64,000 bases of DNA from Vallicoccus soli (GTDB lineage: Bacteria; Actinomycetota; Actinomycetes; Motilibacterales; Motilibacteraceae): assembly GCF_003594885.1 (NCBI RefSeq), contig NZ_QZEZ01000001.1, positions 682,001-746,000 on the forward strand, given 5' to 3'. Of the stretch, positions 45,017-53,046 are shown piece after piece. Numbering within the stretch: position 1 is the stretch's first letter; every line of letters begins with the position of its first letter. Under the pieces are notes generated by a model that saw only the letters and a list, made by a program, of their open reading frames with translations, did no database searches and was not told where the DNA came from. Position numbers and translations under genes: made by a program.

Positions 45017-45033
45017 CCTCGGCGTGGCCGAGG
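45017..45033. promoter_or_regulatory. operator-like inverted repeat in the GH4/PfkB divergent promoter
   Basis: Perfect 7-bp arms CCTCGGC and GCCGAGG around GTG, between a possible -35 TTGTCC (45013-45018) and -10 TCAGAT (45037-45042) for the PfkB operon. It would suit a regulator encoded elsewhere, as no regulator gene is local. Confidence 0.5.
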
Positions 45034-45102
45034 GTGTCAGATGGCGGGGCAGGGGCACACGGGCGCCCGGCGGGACGGTCCGGACGAGCCGCGGGAGGTC
45101 GG

Positions 45103-46320
45103 GTGGCGGGCACGGGGGTCGGTGCGGGCGCGGTGCCCAGCGCGCGCGGTGCGGCCCCGGCCCACGCCGTGGACCCGCTGCGCGCGGTGCGCGAGCGCGA
45201 CGCGGCCGCGGGCCGCCCGGAGCCGCAGCACGACGTCTTCCTCGCCGGCACGGTCTTCCTCGACATCGTCTTCACCGGGCTCGAGCACATGCCCGCGGCC
45301 GGCACCGAGGTGTGGGCGCCCGGCATGGGCTCGAGCCCGGGCGGAGTGGCGAACCTCGCCATCGCCTGCAGCCGGCTGGGCCTGCGCACCAGCCTCGCGG
45401 CGGCCTTCGGCGACGACTACTACGCGGAGTTCTGCTACCGCACGCTGCAGGAGCAGGAGGGCGTCGACCTCTCCCGCTCGCGCCGCTTCGGCCGCTGGCA
45501 CACCCCGGTGACGGTCTCGATGGCCGTCGAGCGCGACCGCAGCATGGTCACCCACGAGCACGAGCCGCCGCTGTGCGCGGGGCACATGATCGGCGACCCG
45601 CCCACGAGCCGCGCCGGCTTCGTCGACCTCGGTGCCCCCGACCCCTGCGGCAGCGCGCCGGACTGGGTCCCGCAGGCCGCGGCGCGCGGCACGCTGCTCT
45701 TCGCCGACGTCGGCTGGGACCCGACCGGCGCCTGGTCGCCGGCCGTGCTCGACCACCTCGCCGGCTGCCACGCCTTCATGCCCAACGCGGTCGAGGCGAT
45801 GTCGTACACCCGCACGGGCACCCCGCGGGCGGCCGTCGAGGCGCTCGCCGGGCGCACGCCGCTCGTGGTCGTCACCGACGGGGCCCGGGGCGCGCTCGCG
45901 GTGGACGCGACCACCGGCGAGCGCGCTCAGGTGCCGGCGCTGCAGGTCGACGCGCTCGACCCCACCGGCGCGGGCGACGTGTTCGGCGCCGGCGTGGTCC
46001 TCGGCACGCTCGCCGGGTGGCCGCTGGCCGACCGCCTGGCCTTCGCCGCGCTCTGCTCCGGCCTGGCCGTGCAGCAGTTCGGCGGCAGCCTCGCCGCGCC
46101 GGGCTGGGGCGACATCGCGGACTGGTGGCACGCGGTGCGCGACGGCGACGACCGCGCCCTGCGCGAGCGCTACGCCTTCCTCGACCGGGTCGTGCCGCCG
46201 GGGCCGGTGCGCGCGGTCCGGCGGGCGGAGGCGACGATCGCCCAGCGCGCGGACCTCGCCGAGCCGGACGACCTCAGCGAGCCCGACCCGTCCCGTCCCG
46301 ACCTCGGAGGAGCCCCGTGA
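45103..46320 (+). CDS. PfkB-family carbohydrate kinase
   Basis: A 405-aa ribokinase-like sugar kinase. HDVFLAGTVFLDIVFTGLEHMPAAGTEVWAPGMGSSPGGVANLAIACSRLGL is the N-terminal family signature and DPTGAGDVFGAGVVLGTL carries the catalytic Asp with the anion hole GAGD. About 40 residues precede the domain and a Pro/Asp-rich tail of 35 residues follows it. The GTG at 45103 has GGGAGG 4 nt upstream. First gene of the operon; it overlaps the binding-protein gene by 4 nt. Substrate probably the sugar imported by the transporter. Confidence 0.9.
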   Translation: MAGTGVGAGAVPSARGAAPAHAVDPLRAVRERDAAAGRPEPQHDVFLAGTVFLDIVFTGLEHMPAAGTEVWAPGMGSSPGGVANLAIACSRLGLRTSLAAAFGDDYYAEFCYRTLQEQEGVDLSRSRRFGRWHTPVTVSMAVERDRSMVTHEHEPPLCAGHMIGDPPTSRAGFVDLGAPDPCGSAPDWVPQAAARGTLLFADVGWDPTGAWSPAVLDHLAGCHAFMPNAVEAMSYTRTGTPRAAVEALAGRTPLVVVTDGARGALAVDATTGERAQVPALQVDALDPTGAGDVFGAGVVLGTLAGWPLADRLAFAALCSGLAVQQFGGSLAAPGWGDIADWWHAVRDGDDRALRERYAFLDRVVPPGPVRAVRRAEATIAQRADLAEPDDLSEPDPSRPDLGGAP

Positions 46321-47687
46321 ACCGACCCCGCCCCGCAGCCCTGCTCGCGGCGCTCGCCTCCGCGGCCCTGCTCGCCACGGCCTGCACGCCGGGGTCCGGC
46401 TCCGAGGACGAGGGCGCGCCGGCGCCGCGCTCGACCGGCGACGTGCAGACCGACGTCTCGGCGCTCGGCGACGTCGAGCTCGTGCTGTGGGACCAGGAGG
46501 TCCGCGGCGGGCAGGCGGCGCAGATGGAGCGGCTGGTGGCCTCGTTCCAGGACGAGCACCCGAACGTGCGCATCGAGCGGGTCTCGCGCTCGTTCGACGA
46601 CCTCAAGACGACCCTGCGCCTGGCGCTGTCCAGCGAGGACGCCCCCGACGTCGTGCAGGCCAACAACGGCCGCAGCGACATGGGCGCCTTCGTCGAGGCG
46701 GGGCAGCTGCTGCCGCTCGACGCCTACGCCGACGCGTACGGCTGGACCGACCGCTACCCGGACTCGGTGCTGCAGTACAGCCGCTACAGCGAGGACGGCG
46801 CGACGTTCGGCGAGGGCGACCTCTACGGCCTGCCGCAGGTCGGCGAGGTCGTCGGCGTCTTCTACAACGAGGCCAAGCTCGCCGCGCTGGGCCTGGAGCC
46901 GCCGAGGACGTTCCAGGAGCTCGAGGACGCGATGGCGACGGCGAAGGAGGCCGGCGAGCTGCCGATGCAGCTGGGCAACCTCGACGGCTGGCCGGCGATC
47001 CACGTCTTCGGCACCGTCCTCGGCGCCCACGTGCCGGCGGAGCAGGTCACCGAGCTCGCCTTCGGCCGGCCCGGCCAGTCGTGGACGACCCCCGAGGCGC
47101 AGCAGGCCGCCGAGCAGCTGCGCGGCTGGGTCGACGCGGGCTACTTCCCGGAGGGCTTCAACGGCGTCGGCTACGACCCCGCCTGGCAGGCCTTCGCCGA
47201 GGGCGAGGGGGTCTTCCTCGTCGGGGGGACGTGGCTCACCGCGGACCTCAACCGCGCGATGGGCGCGCAGGTCGGGTTCATGCTGCCGCCGCCGGCCGAG
47301 GCCGGGCGCGAGGCGACGGTCACGGGCGGCACCGGGCTGCCGTTCGCCGTCACGGCGCAGAGCCCCGACGCCGACGCGGCGGCGGCGTTCATCGACCACA
47401 TCACCAGCGAGCAGGCGATGGGCGTGCTCGCCGAGACCGGCAACCTGCCGATCGTCGACACGGCCGGGCAGGACGCGGACTCGCCGCTGTCGGACCAGGT
47501 GTTCGGCGCGTTCCAGGAGGCCACCGAGGGCGGCGGCCTCGTGCCCTACCTCGACTACGCCACGCCCACGATGTACGACACCCTCACGCAGTCGCTGCAG
47601 GACCTGCTCGGCGGGCAGGCGTCGCCGGACGAGGTGCTCCAGCGCATCGACGAGGACTACCAGCAGTTCGCCGAGGGCGAGGGGTGA
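46317..47687 (+). CDS. sugar ABC transporter substrate-binding lipoprotein (family 1)
   Basis: A 456-aa extracellular binding lipoprotein (lipobox LLATAC, Cys23) followed by a Ser/Gly/Glu linker. VELVLWDQEVRGGQAAQMERLVASFQDEHPNVRIERV, DAPDVVQANNGRSDMGAFVEAGQLLPLD and GEVVGVFYNEAKLAALGLEPPRTFQELEDA match SBP_bac_1 proteins for di- and oligosaccharides. CGGAGG precedes the GTG. It overlaps neighbours on both sides by 4 nt, and unlike the peptide-binding gene at 18634 has no stem-loop after its stop. Confidence 0.93.
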   Translation: MNRPRPAALLAALASAALLATACTPGSGSEDEGAPAPRSTGDVQTDVSALGDVELVLWDQEVRGGQAAQMERLVASFQDEHPNVRIERVSRSFDDLKTTLRLALSSEDAPDVVQANNGRSDMGAFVEAGQLLPLDAYADAYGWTDRYPDSVLQYSRYSEDGATFGEGDLYGLPQVGEVVGVFYNEAKLAALGLEPPRTFQELEDAMATAKEAGELPMQLGNLDGWPAIHVFGTVLGAHVPAEQVTELAFGRPGQSWTTPEAQQAAEQLRGWVDAGYFPEGFNGVGYDPAWQAFAEGEGVFLVGGTWLTADLNRAMGAQVGFMLPPPAEAGREATVTGGTGLPFAVTAQSPDADAAAAFIDHITSEQAMGVLAETGNLPIVDTAGQDADSPLSDQVFGAFQEATEGGGLVPYLDYATPTMYDTLTQSLQDLLGGQASPDEVLQRIDEDYQQFAEGEG

Positions 47688-48586
47688 GGGGCGGCCGGAG
47701 CCGCCGGAGCGGCCCGCCCGGGGAGCCCCGCCTCGTCGCGTACCTCTACCTGGCGCCCGCGCTCCTCGTCTTCGGCGCGTTCGCGCTCTACCCGCTGGGC
47801 CGCACGGTCCAGATCTCGCTGTTCGACTGGGACGGGCTGACGCTCGCCACCTGGGTCGGGCTCGGCAACTACGCCGACGTCCTGCAGGACGAGCAGCTGC
47901 GCGGCGCGTTCGGCCACGCGGCGGTCCTCGTCGTCTTCTGGTCGCTGCTGCCGCTGCTCATCGGGATGGTCCTGGCCTCGGTGCTGCACCGCGCGCGCGT
48001 ACGGGGCCTCGGCTTCTTCCGCACCGTGGTGTTCCTGCCGCAGGTGGTGGCGATGGTCGTCATCGCGGTGGCGTGGCGCCGGCTCTACGCGCCCGAGGGG
48101 CTCGTCAACGACGTGCTGCGCGCCGTGGGCCTCGACGGCCTGGCGCGGGGCTGGCTGGGCGACTACACCTTCGCGCTGCCGGCGGTCGGGCTGGTGGGCA
48201 CCTGGTTCGAGACGGGCCTGGTGACGATCCTGCTGCTCGCCGGCATGGGGAAGGTGCCGCAGGAGCTGTACGAGGCGGCGCGGCTGGACGGCGCGGGCCG
48301 CGTGCGCGAGTTCCTCGCGGTGACGCTGCCGAGCCTGCGCGGCGAGATCGCCGTCGCGCTCGTGCTGACGATCGTCGCCGCGCTCAAGACGTTCGACCTC
48401 GTCTACGTGACGACGAGCGGCGGGCCGGGCGGGTCGACCACCGTCCCCTCGTACGAGGTCTACCGCCGCGCCTTCGAGCTCGGCGAGGTCGGCTCCGCCG
48501 CGGCCGTCGGCGTGACGCTGACCGCCGCGATCTTCGTCGTCACCGTGCTGGTCACCCGGCTCGTCGAGCAGCGGGACGAGCGGTGA
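47684..48586 (+). CDS. sugar ABC transporter permease (MalF-like)
   Basis: A 300-aa inner-membrane permease with six predicted helices. LVAYLYLAPALLVFGAFALYPLGRTVQISLFDWDG is the common N-terminal part, and VPQELYEAARLDGAGRVREFLAVTLPSLRGEI is the EAA loop for ATPase contact. Overlaps the upstream stop and downstream start by 4 nt (GTGA both times). No ATPase gene is in the operon, so a shared MsiK-type ATPase is probable. Confidence 0.94.
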   Translation: MRGGRSRRSGPPGEPRLVAYLYLAPALLVFGAFALYPLGRTVQISLFDWDGLTLATWVGLGNYADVLQDEQLRGAFGHAAVLVVFWSLLPLLIGMVLASVLHRARVRGLGFFRTVVFLPQVVAMVVIAVAWRRLYAPEGLVNDVLRAVGLDGLARGWLGDYTFALPAVGLVGTWFETGLVTILLLAGMGKVPQELYEAARLDGAGRVREFLAVTLPSLRGEIAVALVLTIVAALKTFDLVYVTTSGGPGGSTTVPSYEVYRRAFELGEVGSAAAVGVTLTAAIFVVTVLVTRLVEQRDER

Positions 48587-49416
48587 CCGGCCGAGTCTCG
48601 CGCTTCGAGCGCACGACGAACTACCTCGTCCTCGGCGTCTTCGCGGTGCTGGCGCTGACCCCGGTGCTCTCGGTCCTCGTCGCGGCCCTGGGGCCCGACG
48701 ACAGCGCGACCGCCGGCCCGGTGACGACGGTGGCGGGGCTGCACGTCGGCAACTTCGCCGAGGCGTGGGACGTGGGGCAGTTCGGGACGTACCTGCGCAC
48801 GAGCCTGCTGGTGTCGGTCCTCGTGGTCGCGGCGGCGCTCGTGCTGAGCCTGCTGAGCGGCTACGCCTTCGGCGTCATGCGCTTCCCCGGCCAGCGCGCG
48901 CTCTTCGCGCTGTTCCTGCTCGGGATCATGCTGCCGACGGAGGCGGTCGTGGTGCCGCTCTACTTCGACCTGCGCACGCTCGGGCTCACCGACACCCTCT
49001 GGGCGCTGGTGCTGCCGCAGGTCGCGCAGTCCGTCGCGTTCGGCACCTTCTGGATGCGGGCGTACTTCCGCTCGAGCAGCCGCGCGGTCGTCGAGGCCGC
49101 GCGGCTCGACGGCGCCTCGCACTGGCAGGTGCTCTGGCTCGTCCTCGCCCCGCTGGCGCGCCCGGCGCTCGTGACGCTCACCGTGCTCGTCTTCATGTGG
49201 ACCTGGAACGAGTTCCTCATCCCGCTGGTCATGGTCACCTCGGAGTCGCTGCGCACCGCCCCGCTGGGGCTCGCGTTCTTCCAGGGGCAGTACACCTCGG
49301 GCTTCACGCTGCTCGCGGCCGGGGCGGTGATCGTCGCGACCCCGGTCGTGCTGGTCTACCTGGTCCTGCAGCGCCACTTCATCGCCGGGATGCTGGAAGG
49401 ATCCGTGCGCGAGTAG
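48583..49416 (+). CDS. sugar ABC transporter permease (MalG-like)
   Basis: A 277-aa partner permease. YLRTSLLVSVLVVAAALVLSLLSGYAFGVMRFPGQRALFALFLLGIMLPTEAVVVPLY and the EAA loop SSSRAVVEAARLDGASHWQVLWLVLAPLARPALVTL are diagnostic; the end FIAGMLEGSVRE is the usual FIRGLTAGAVKG-like tail. The second permease of a heterodimer with the preceding protein. The PIG-L gene follows after 27 nt. Confidence 0.94.
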   Translation: MTGRVSRFERTTNYLVLGVFAVLALTPVLSVLVAALGPDDSATAGPVTTVAGLHVGNFAEAWDVGQFGTYLRTSLLVSVLVVAAALVLSLLSGYAFGVMRFPGQRALFALFLLGIMLPTEAVVVPLYFDLRTLGLTDTLWALVLPQVAQSVAFGTFWMRAYFRSSSRAVVEAARLDGASHWQVLWLVLAPLARPALVTLTVLVFMWTWNEFLIPLVMVTSESLRTAPLGLAFFQGQYTSGFTLLAAGAVIVATPVVLVYLVLQRHFIAGMLEGSVRE

Positions 49417-49443
49417 TCGGACCGTCACGAAGGGGTGCGGGTC

Positions 49444-52188
49444 ATGGGTGCAGGGCACGTGGTACGCGGTCTGGTCGCCGCCGTGGGCGGCGCGGCGCTG
49501 CTGGCCGGGGGGCTCGCGGCCCCGGCGACGGCGGCGCCGCCGGGACCGCCCGGGCCGCCGGAGCGCACGACGTCGGCGGGGGACCCGGTGGACCTGGGCG
49601 CCCTCTTCGTCGGGGCGCACCCGGACGACGAGGCCGGGACGCTGTCGACGTTCGGGCAGTGGGGGCAGGACCACGGCCTGCGCACCGGCGTCGTCACGAT
49701 CACCCGCGGCGAGGGCGGCGGCAACGCGGTCGGCCCGGAGGAGGGCCCGGCGCTGGGGCTGCTGCGCGAGGCGGAGGAGCGCGCGGCCGTCGGCCGGGCC
49801 GGCATCACCGAGGTCTTCAACCTCGACGAGGTCGACTTCTACTACACGGTGAGCGCCCCGCTCACCCAGCAGGTGTGGGGCGAGGATGACACGCTGGCCG
49901 AGGTGGTGCGCCTGGTGCGCCAGACCCGCCCCGAGGTGCTCGTGACCATGGACCCGGCGCCCTCGCCGGGCAACCACGGCAACCACCAGGAGGCGGCGCG
50001 GCTCGCGCTCGAGGCGTTCTACGCCGCCGCGGACCCGCTCGCCTTCCCCGAGCAGCTCGCCCGCGAGGGCCTGCGCCCCTGGGCGGCCTCGCGCGTGCTG
50101 CTCAACCGCTCGCGCGGCACCGGCACCCCCGGCCCGGCGTGCGCGACCTCGTTCGTCCCGGTCGACCCCAGCCAGACCGTGTACGGCGTCTGGTCCGGCC
50201 GCGACGCCGGCGGCGGGCGGACGTGGGCGCAGGTCGAGCGCGACGCCCAGCGGGTGTACGCCTCCCAGGGCTGGGCGGTCTTCCCCGACGTCCCGACCGA
50301 CCCGGCCCAGCTCGGCTGCGACTACCTCACCCAGGTCGACAGCCGGGTGCCCTCGGCGCGCCCCGGCTCCGCCGCCGCCGCCGACCCGGCGGCGGCCCTC
50401 TACGGCGCGACCGTGCGGGCCCCCGGCGGCACGCCGCTCGGCACGGGGCTGGCGGTGCGGACCTCGCAGTTCGACGTGCAGCCGGGCGAGCGCCTCGCGG
50501 TGACCGTCACGGCGCAGGCCCCGGACCGGACCGGCCTCGGCCGCGCGCAGGTGCGCCTGCAGGTCCCCGCGGGCTGGCGGGTGCGCGGCGACGGCGACCT
50601 CGGGGCGCTGCGCCCGGGCCGCTCGGCGACCGCCACGTTCACGGTGACCGCCCCGGCCGACGCCGCCCCCGGGACCCGGGTCCGGGTCGGCGCCTCGCTG
50701 CGCACCGACCGCGGCACGGGCTGGGCCGACCGCCCGGTGCAGGTGGCCGCGGAGGTGACGGCGCACCAGCAGCCGCTGCCGCAGGTGGCCGAGTTCGAGG
50801 AGGCCGTGACCGCTCTCGGCCTGCCGCAGCTGCAGGGGTTCGTCCAGCCGGTCCTGACCCTGCCGTCCGGCGGCAGCCGCGAGGTGCGGGTCGACCTGCG
50901 CAGCGCGAGCGACGAGCCCGAGCAGGGCACGGTCGCCATGGAGCTGCCGGCCGGGTTCGCCGCCGAGCCGGTCGAGCAGCCGTACGAGGTCGCCGCCGGC
51001 GGCACGGCCTCCGTCACGTTCACCGTGACGAACACCGACGCCTCCCTGCCGACGAGCAACCAGGGCGGGACGGCCGGGGACTACCTCTACGCGCTGCGCA
51101 CGACGACCGGGGACGGCTCCACGTCCACGACGACGCCGGCCCTCGAGCTCGTCCCGTCGACGACCGTGCCCGCCGCCGCGACGGCGCCGGTGGTCGACGG
51201 GGTGGCGTCCCCCGGCGAGTACGCCGGGGAGGAGCTCGACCTGTCCCGGCTCTGGGAGGGCACCGCGTGCACCTCCCCGGCCGACTGCTCCGCCACCGGG
51301 CACGTCACGCACCACGACGGCGACCTCTACGTGCACGTCGACGTCACCGACGACGTCGCCGGGACGGCGCTGGCGCAGGCGGACTGCAAGCGCCACTGGC
51401 GCACCGACTCCGTCGAGGTGGCGGTCGACCCGACGGGGACGTCGGAGAACACCTCGACGACCTTCAAGGCCTTCGTCCTGCCCCGCACCGCGCAGGGCGG
51501 GCCGTGCGCCGGGCGCGACGCCGACAACCGGCAGGGGCCGGCCGCGGAGACGGCGCCCGGGCTGGGGTTCGCGTCGGTCGAGCGGGCGGGCGGCTGGTCC
51601 GTGGAGCTCAAGATCGACGCCGCTGACCTGCCCGCGGCGGTCGACCCGCAGCGCATGGGCTTCGACGCCTTCGTCTACGACAGCGACACCCAGGACCGCA
51701 CCGGGCAGACCCGCATCGGCTGGTCCACCTGGCAGGGCGTGCAGGGCGACCCCTACCGCTGGGGCCGGGCCGTCCTCGAGGGCTACGAGGTCCCGGACGA
51801 CGCCCCGGACGCCCCCGTCGCGCCGGTCGTGCCGAGCGAGGCGCTGGACTCGCTGGACTCCCCGCAGTCGCTGGAGCAGGCGGTGCGGGTCGACGTGCCG
51901 CTGGCCGGCGGGCCGCAGGCCCCGGCGCGGCGCAGCGGCTGGGTGGCCGCCGCCGAGGAGCGGGGCTCCGCGGTCGCGGTGCGGGTGCGCGCCACCGGCG
52001 CGGGCCGGATGACGCTCTTCGTCCGCGACGCGGGCGGCACGGCCGGGCAGCGGGCCGTCCGGGTCCCGGGCGCCGGCACGCTCACCGTGCGCGTCCCGCT
52101 CGACCGGGCCCTCGACGGCCCCTCGGCGGTCGTCGCCGGCTGGCGCGTGCCCGCCGGGACGCTGGCGTCGAGGACGCCCGTGCGGTAG
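49444..52188 (+). CDS. large secreted PIG-L deacetylase with NEW3-like and CBM9-like domains
   Basis: A 914-aa exported enzyme. The signal peptide (VVRGLVAAVGGAALLAGGLAAPATAA) is followed by a PIG-L domain (about 50-310) with zinc motif HPDDE at 59-63 and His178/His181 in GNHGNHQE. Then come two NPCBM/NEW3-like beta domains (about 340-580), a CBM9-like domain (about 585-775; ATAPVVDGVASPGEYAGEELDLSRLWEG, DLYVHVDVTDDV, GFDAFVYDSDTQDRTG) and a beta-rich tail. PIG-L enzymes remove acetyl groups from GlcNAc-type sugars. The ATG at 49444 has AAGGGG 8 nt upstream; the GTG at 49435 lies within it. Last gene of the sugar operon; a strong hairpin follows. Confidence 0.9.
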   Translation: MGAGHVVRGLVAAVGGAALLAGGLAAPATAAPPGPPGPPERTTSAGDPVDLGALFVGAHPDDEAGTLSTFGQWGQDHGLRTGVVTITRGEGGGNAVGPEEGPALGLLREAEERAAVGRAGITEVFNLDEVDFYYTVSAPLTQQVWGEDDTLAEVVRLVRQTRPEVLVTMDPAPSPGNHGNHQEAARLALEAFYAAADPLAFPEQLAREGLRPWAASRVLLNRSRGTGTPGPACATSFVPVDPSQTVYGVWSGRDAGGGRTWAQVERDAQRVYASQGWAVFPDVPTDPAQLGCDYLTQVDSRVPSARPGSAAAADPAAALYGATVRAPGGTPLGTGLAVRTSQFDVQPGERLAVTVTAQAPDRTGLGRAQVRLQVPAGWRVRGDGDLGALRPGRSATATFTVTAPADAAPGTRVRVGASLRTDRGTGWADRPVQVAAEVTAHQQPLPQVAEFEEAVTALGLPQLQGFVQPVLTLPSGGSREVRVDLRSASDEPEQGTVAMELPAGFAAEPVEQPYEVAAGGTASVTFTVTNTDASLPTSNQGGTAGDYLYALRTTTGDGSTSTTTPALELVPSTTVPAAATAPVVDGVASPGEYAGEELDLSRLWEGTACTSPADCSATGHVTHHDGDLYVHVDVTDDVAGTALAQADCKRHWRTDSVEVAVDPTGTSENTSTTFKAFVLPRTAQGGPCAGRDADNRQGPAAETAPGLGFASVERAGGWSVELKIDAADLPAAVDPQRMGFDAFVYDSDTQDRTGQTRIGWSTWQGVQGDPYRWGRAVLEGYEVPDDAPDAPVAPVVPSEALDSLDSPQSLEQAVRVDVPLAGGPQAPARRSGWVAAAEERGSAVAVRVRATGAGRMTLFVRDAGGTAGQRAVRVPGAGTLTVRVPLDRALDGPSAVVAGWRVPAGTLASRTPVR

Positions 52189-52211
52189 CCGCGCTGACCG
52201 CGCGAGGGGCA

Positions 52212-52259
52212 CGACGGGGTGCTCCGCGGGGCCGCGAGGCCCCGCGGGGCACCCCGTCG
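52212..52259. terminator. 21-bp-stem hairpin after the sugar operon
   Basis: Arms 52212-52232 and 52239-52259 pair along 21 bp with one G-U wobble and a 6-nt loop. It lies between convergent genes and can act in both directions. No U-tract. Confidence 0.75.
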
Positions 52260-52273
52260 CCCCGTACGGCGTG

Positions 52274-52299
52274 GGCGCGCGCCCGGGCGGGCGCGCGCC
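52274..52299. terminator. second hairpin between convergent genes
   Basis: Perfect 11-bp arms GGCGCGCGCCC and GGGCGCGCGCC with a 4-nt loop, just before the azoreductase stop; probably terminates the opposite transcript. Confidence 0.55.
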
Positions 52300-52314
52300 G
52301 TCGGTGCGCGCCGG

Positions 52315-52956
52315 TCAGGCGGCGTGGCGCGCCGCGAGCGTGGCGCCCGCCTCGACCGCCGCCTCCTCGGCCGCCTTGCGCATGAGGGCCGCGGTCTCGG
52401 TGAACTCGTCGAGGGCCGGGTTGACGCCGACGAGGGTGAACTCGCGCTCGACGAGGGTGAGGTCGGCGCCCCAGACGTCGGCGAGGATCCGCTGCAGGAA
52501 CGCGGTGCTGTGGTCCCAGCCCTCGCGGGGCGTGCCCGGCCCGTAGGCGCCGCCGCGGGTGGTGACCAGGACGGTCGGCGTGCCCTCGAGCAGGCGGGTG
52601 CCGAGGGGGGCCCCGGCCATGGCGAGGTCGATCCAGGCCTTCGCGTGCTGGGACACCCCGAAGTTGTAGAGCGGCAGGGCGAGCACGGCGCTCGTGGCGT
52701 GGCGGAGCTCGTCGGCGAGCCGGCCGGCCAGGGCGAGCGCGTCGCGCTGGGCCTCGGTGCGCTCGGCCTCGGGGACGTAGCTGGCCGCGATCGCGGTCTG
52801 CCAGGCGTGCGCGGGCAAGGGGTCCTGGCCGAGGTGGCGGTGGACGACGGGCAGGCCGGGGTGGGCGCCGGCGACGTGCTCGACCACGAGGTCGGCGAGG
52901 GCGCTGCTGGCCGAGCGCTCGCCCTGGATGCTGGCGTCGACGCGGAGCAGGGTCAT
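52315..52956 (-). CDS. FMN-dependent NADH-azoreductase-like flavodoxin-fold protein
   Basis: A 213-aa flavodoxin-fold quinone/azo reductase of the AzoR type: LLRVDASIQGERSASSALADLVVEHV, VLALPLYNFGVSQHAKAWIDLAMAG and VLVTTRGGAYGPGTPREGWDHSTAFLQRIL. Probably reduces quinones or electrophiles with NAD(P)H. The ATG at 52956 starts at the family N-terminus; an upstream ATG at 52989 lies inside an operator-like repeat. Divergent from a MarR regulator that likely controls it. Confidence 0.93.
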   Translation of the reverse strand: MTLLRVDASIQGERSASSALADLVVEHVAGAHPGLPVVHRHLGQDPLPAHAWQTAIAASYVPEAERTEAQRDALALAGRLADELRHATSAVLALPLYNFGVSQHAKAWIDLAMAGAPLGTRLLEGTPTVLVTTRGGAYGPGTPREGWDHSTAFLQRILADVWGADLTLVEREFTLVGVNPALDEFTETAALMRKAAEEAAVEAGATLAARHAA

Positions 52957-52977
52957 GGAGGTCTCCCGGGGTGCGAC

Positions 52978-52990
52978 GTGAATGTTCAAG
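52978..52990. promoter_or_regulatory. MarR operator-like site 1
   Basis: GTGAATGTTCAAG, a near match to the palindrome of site 2 (TGAATGTTCAA shared), 22 nt upstream of the azoreductase start. Confidence 0.6.
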
Positions 52991-53012
52991 TCGCGACGCT
53001 ACGACGCCGGGC

Positions 53013-53024
53013 TTGAATGTTCAA
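53013..53024. promoter_or_regulatory. MarR operator-like site 2
   Basis: TTGAATGTTCAA, perfect 5-bp arms around TG. It overlaps a possible -35 (TTGAAT) for marR and lies 10 nt before its -10. Its centre is 34-35 bp from that of site 1. Confidence 0.65.
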
Positions 53025-53033
53025 CCCCGGGCG

Positions 53034-53039
53034 TAGGAT
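53034..53039 (+). promoter_or_regulatory. -10 box TAGGAT before the MarR gene
   Basis: TANNNT hexamer ending 7 nt before the GTG at 53047. Confidence 0.5.
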
Positions 53040-53046
53040 GAGGCCC

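Noticed and set aside
53017-53019. ATG as start of the MarR gene
   Set aside because: It falls inside the operator palindrome and upstream of the -10 box; the GTG at 53047 fits better.
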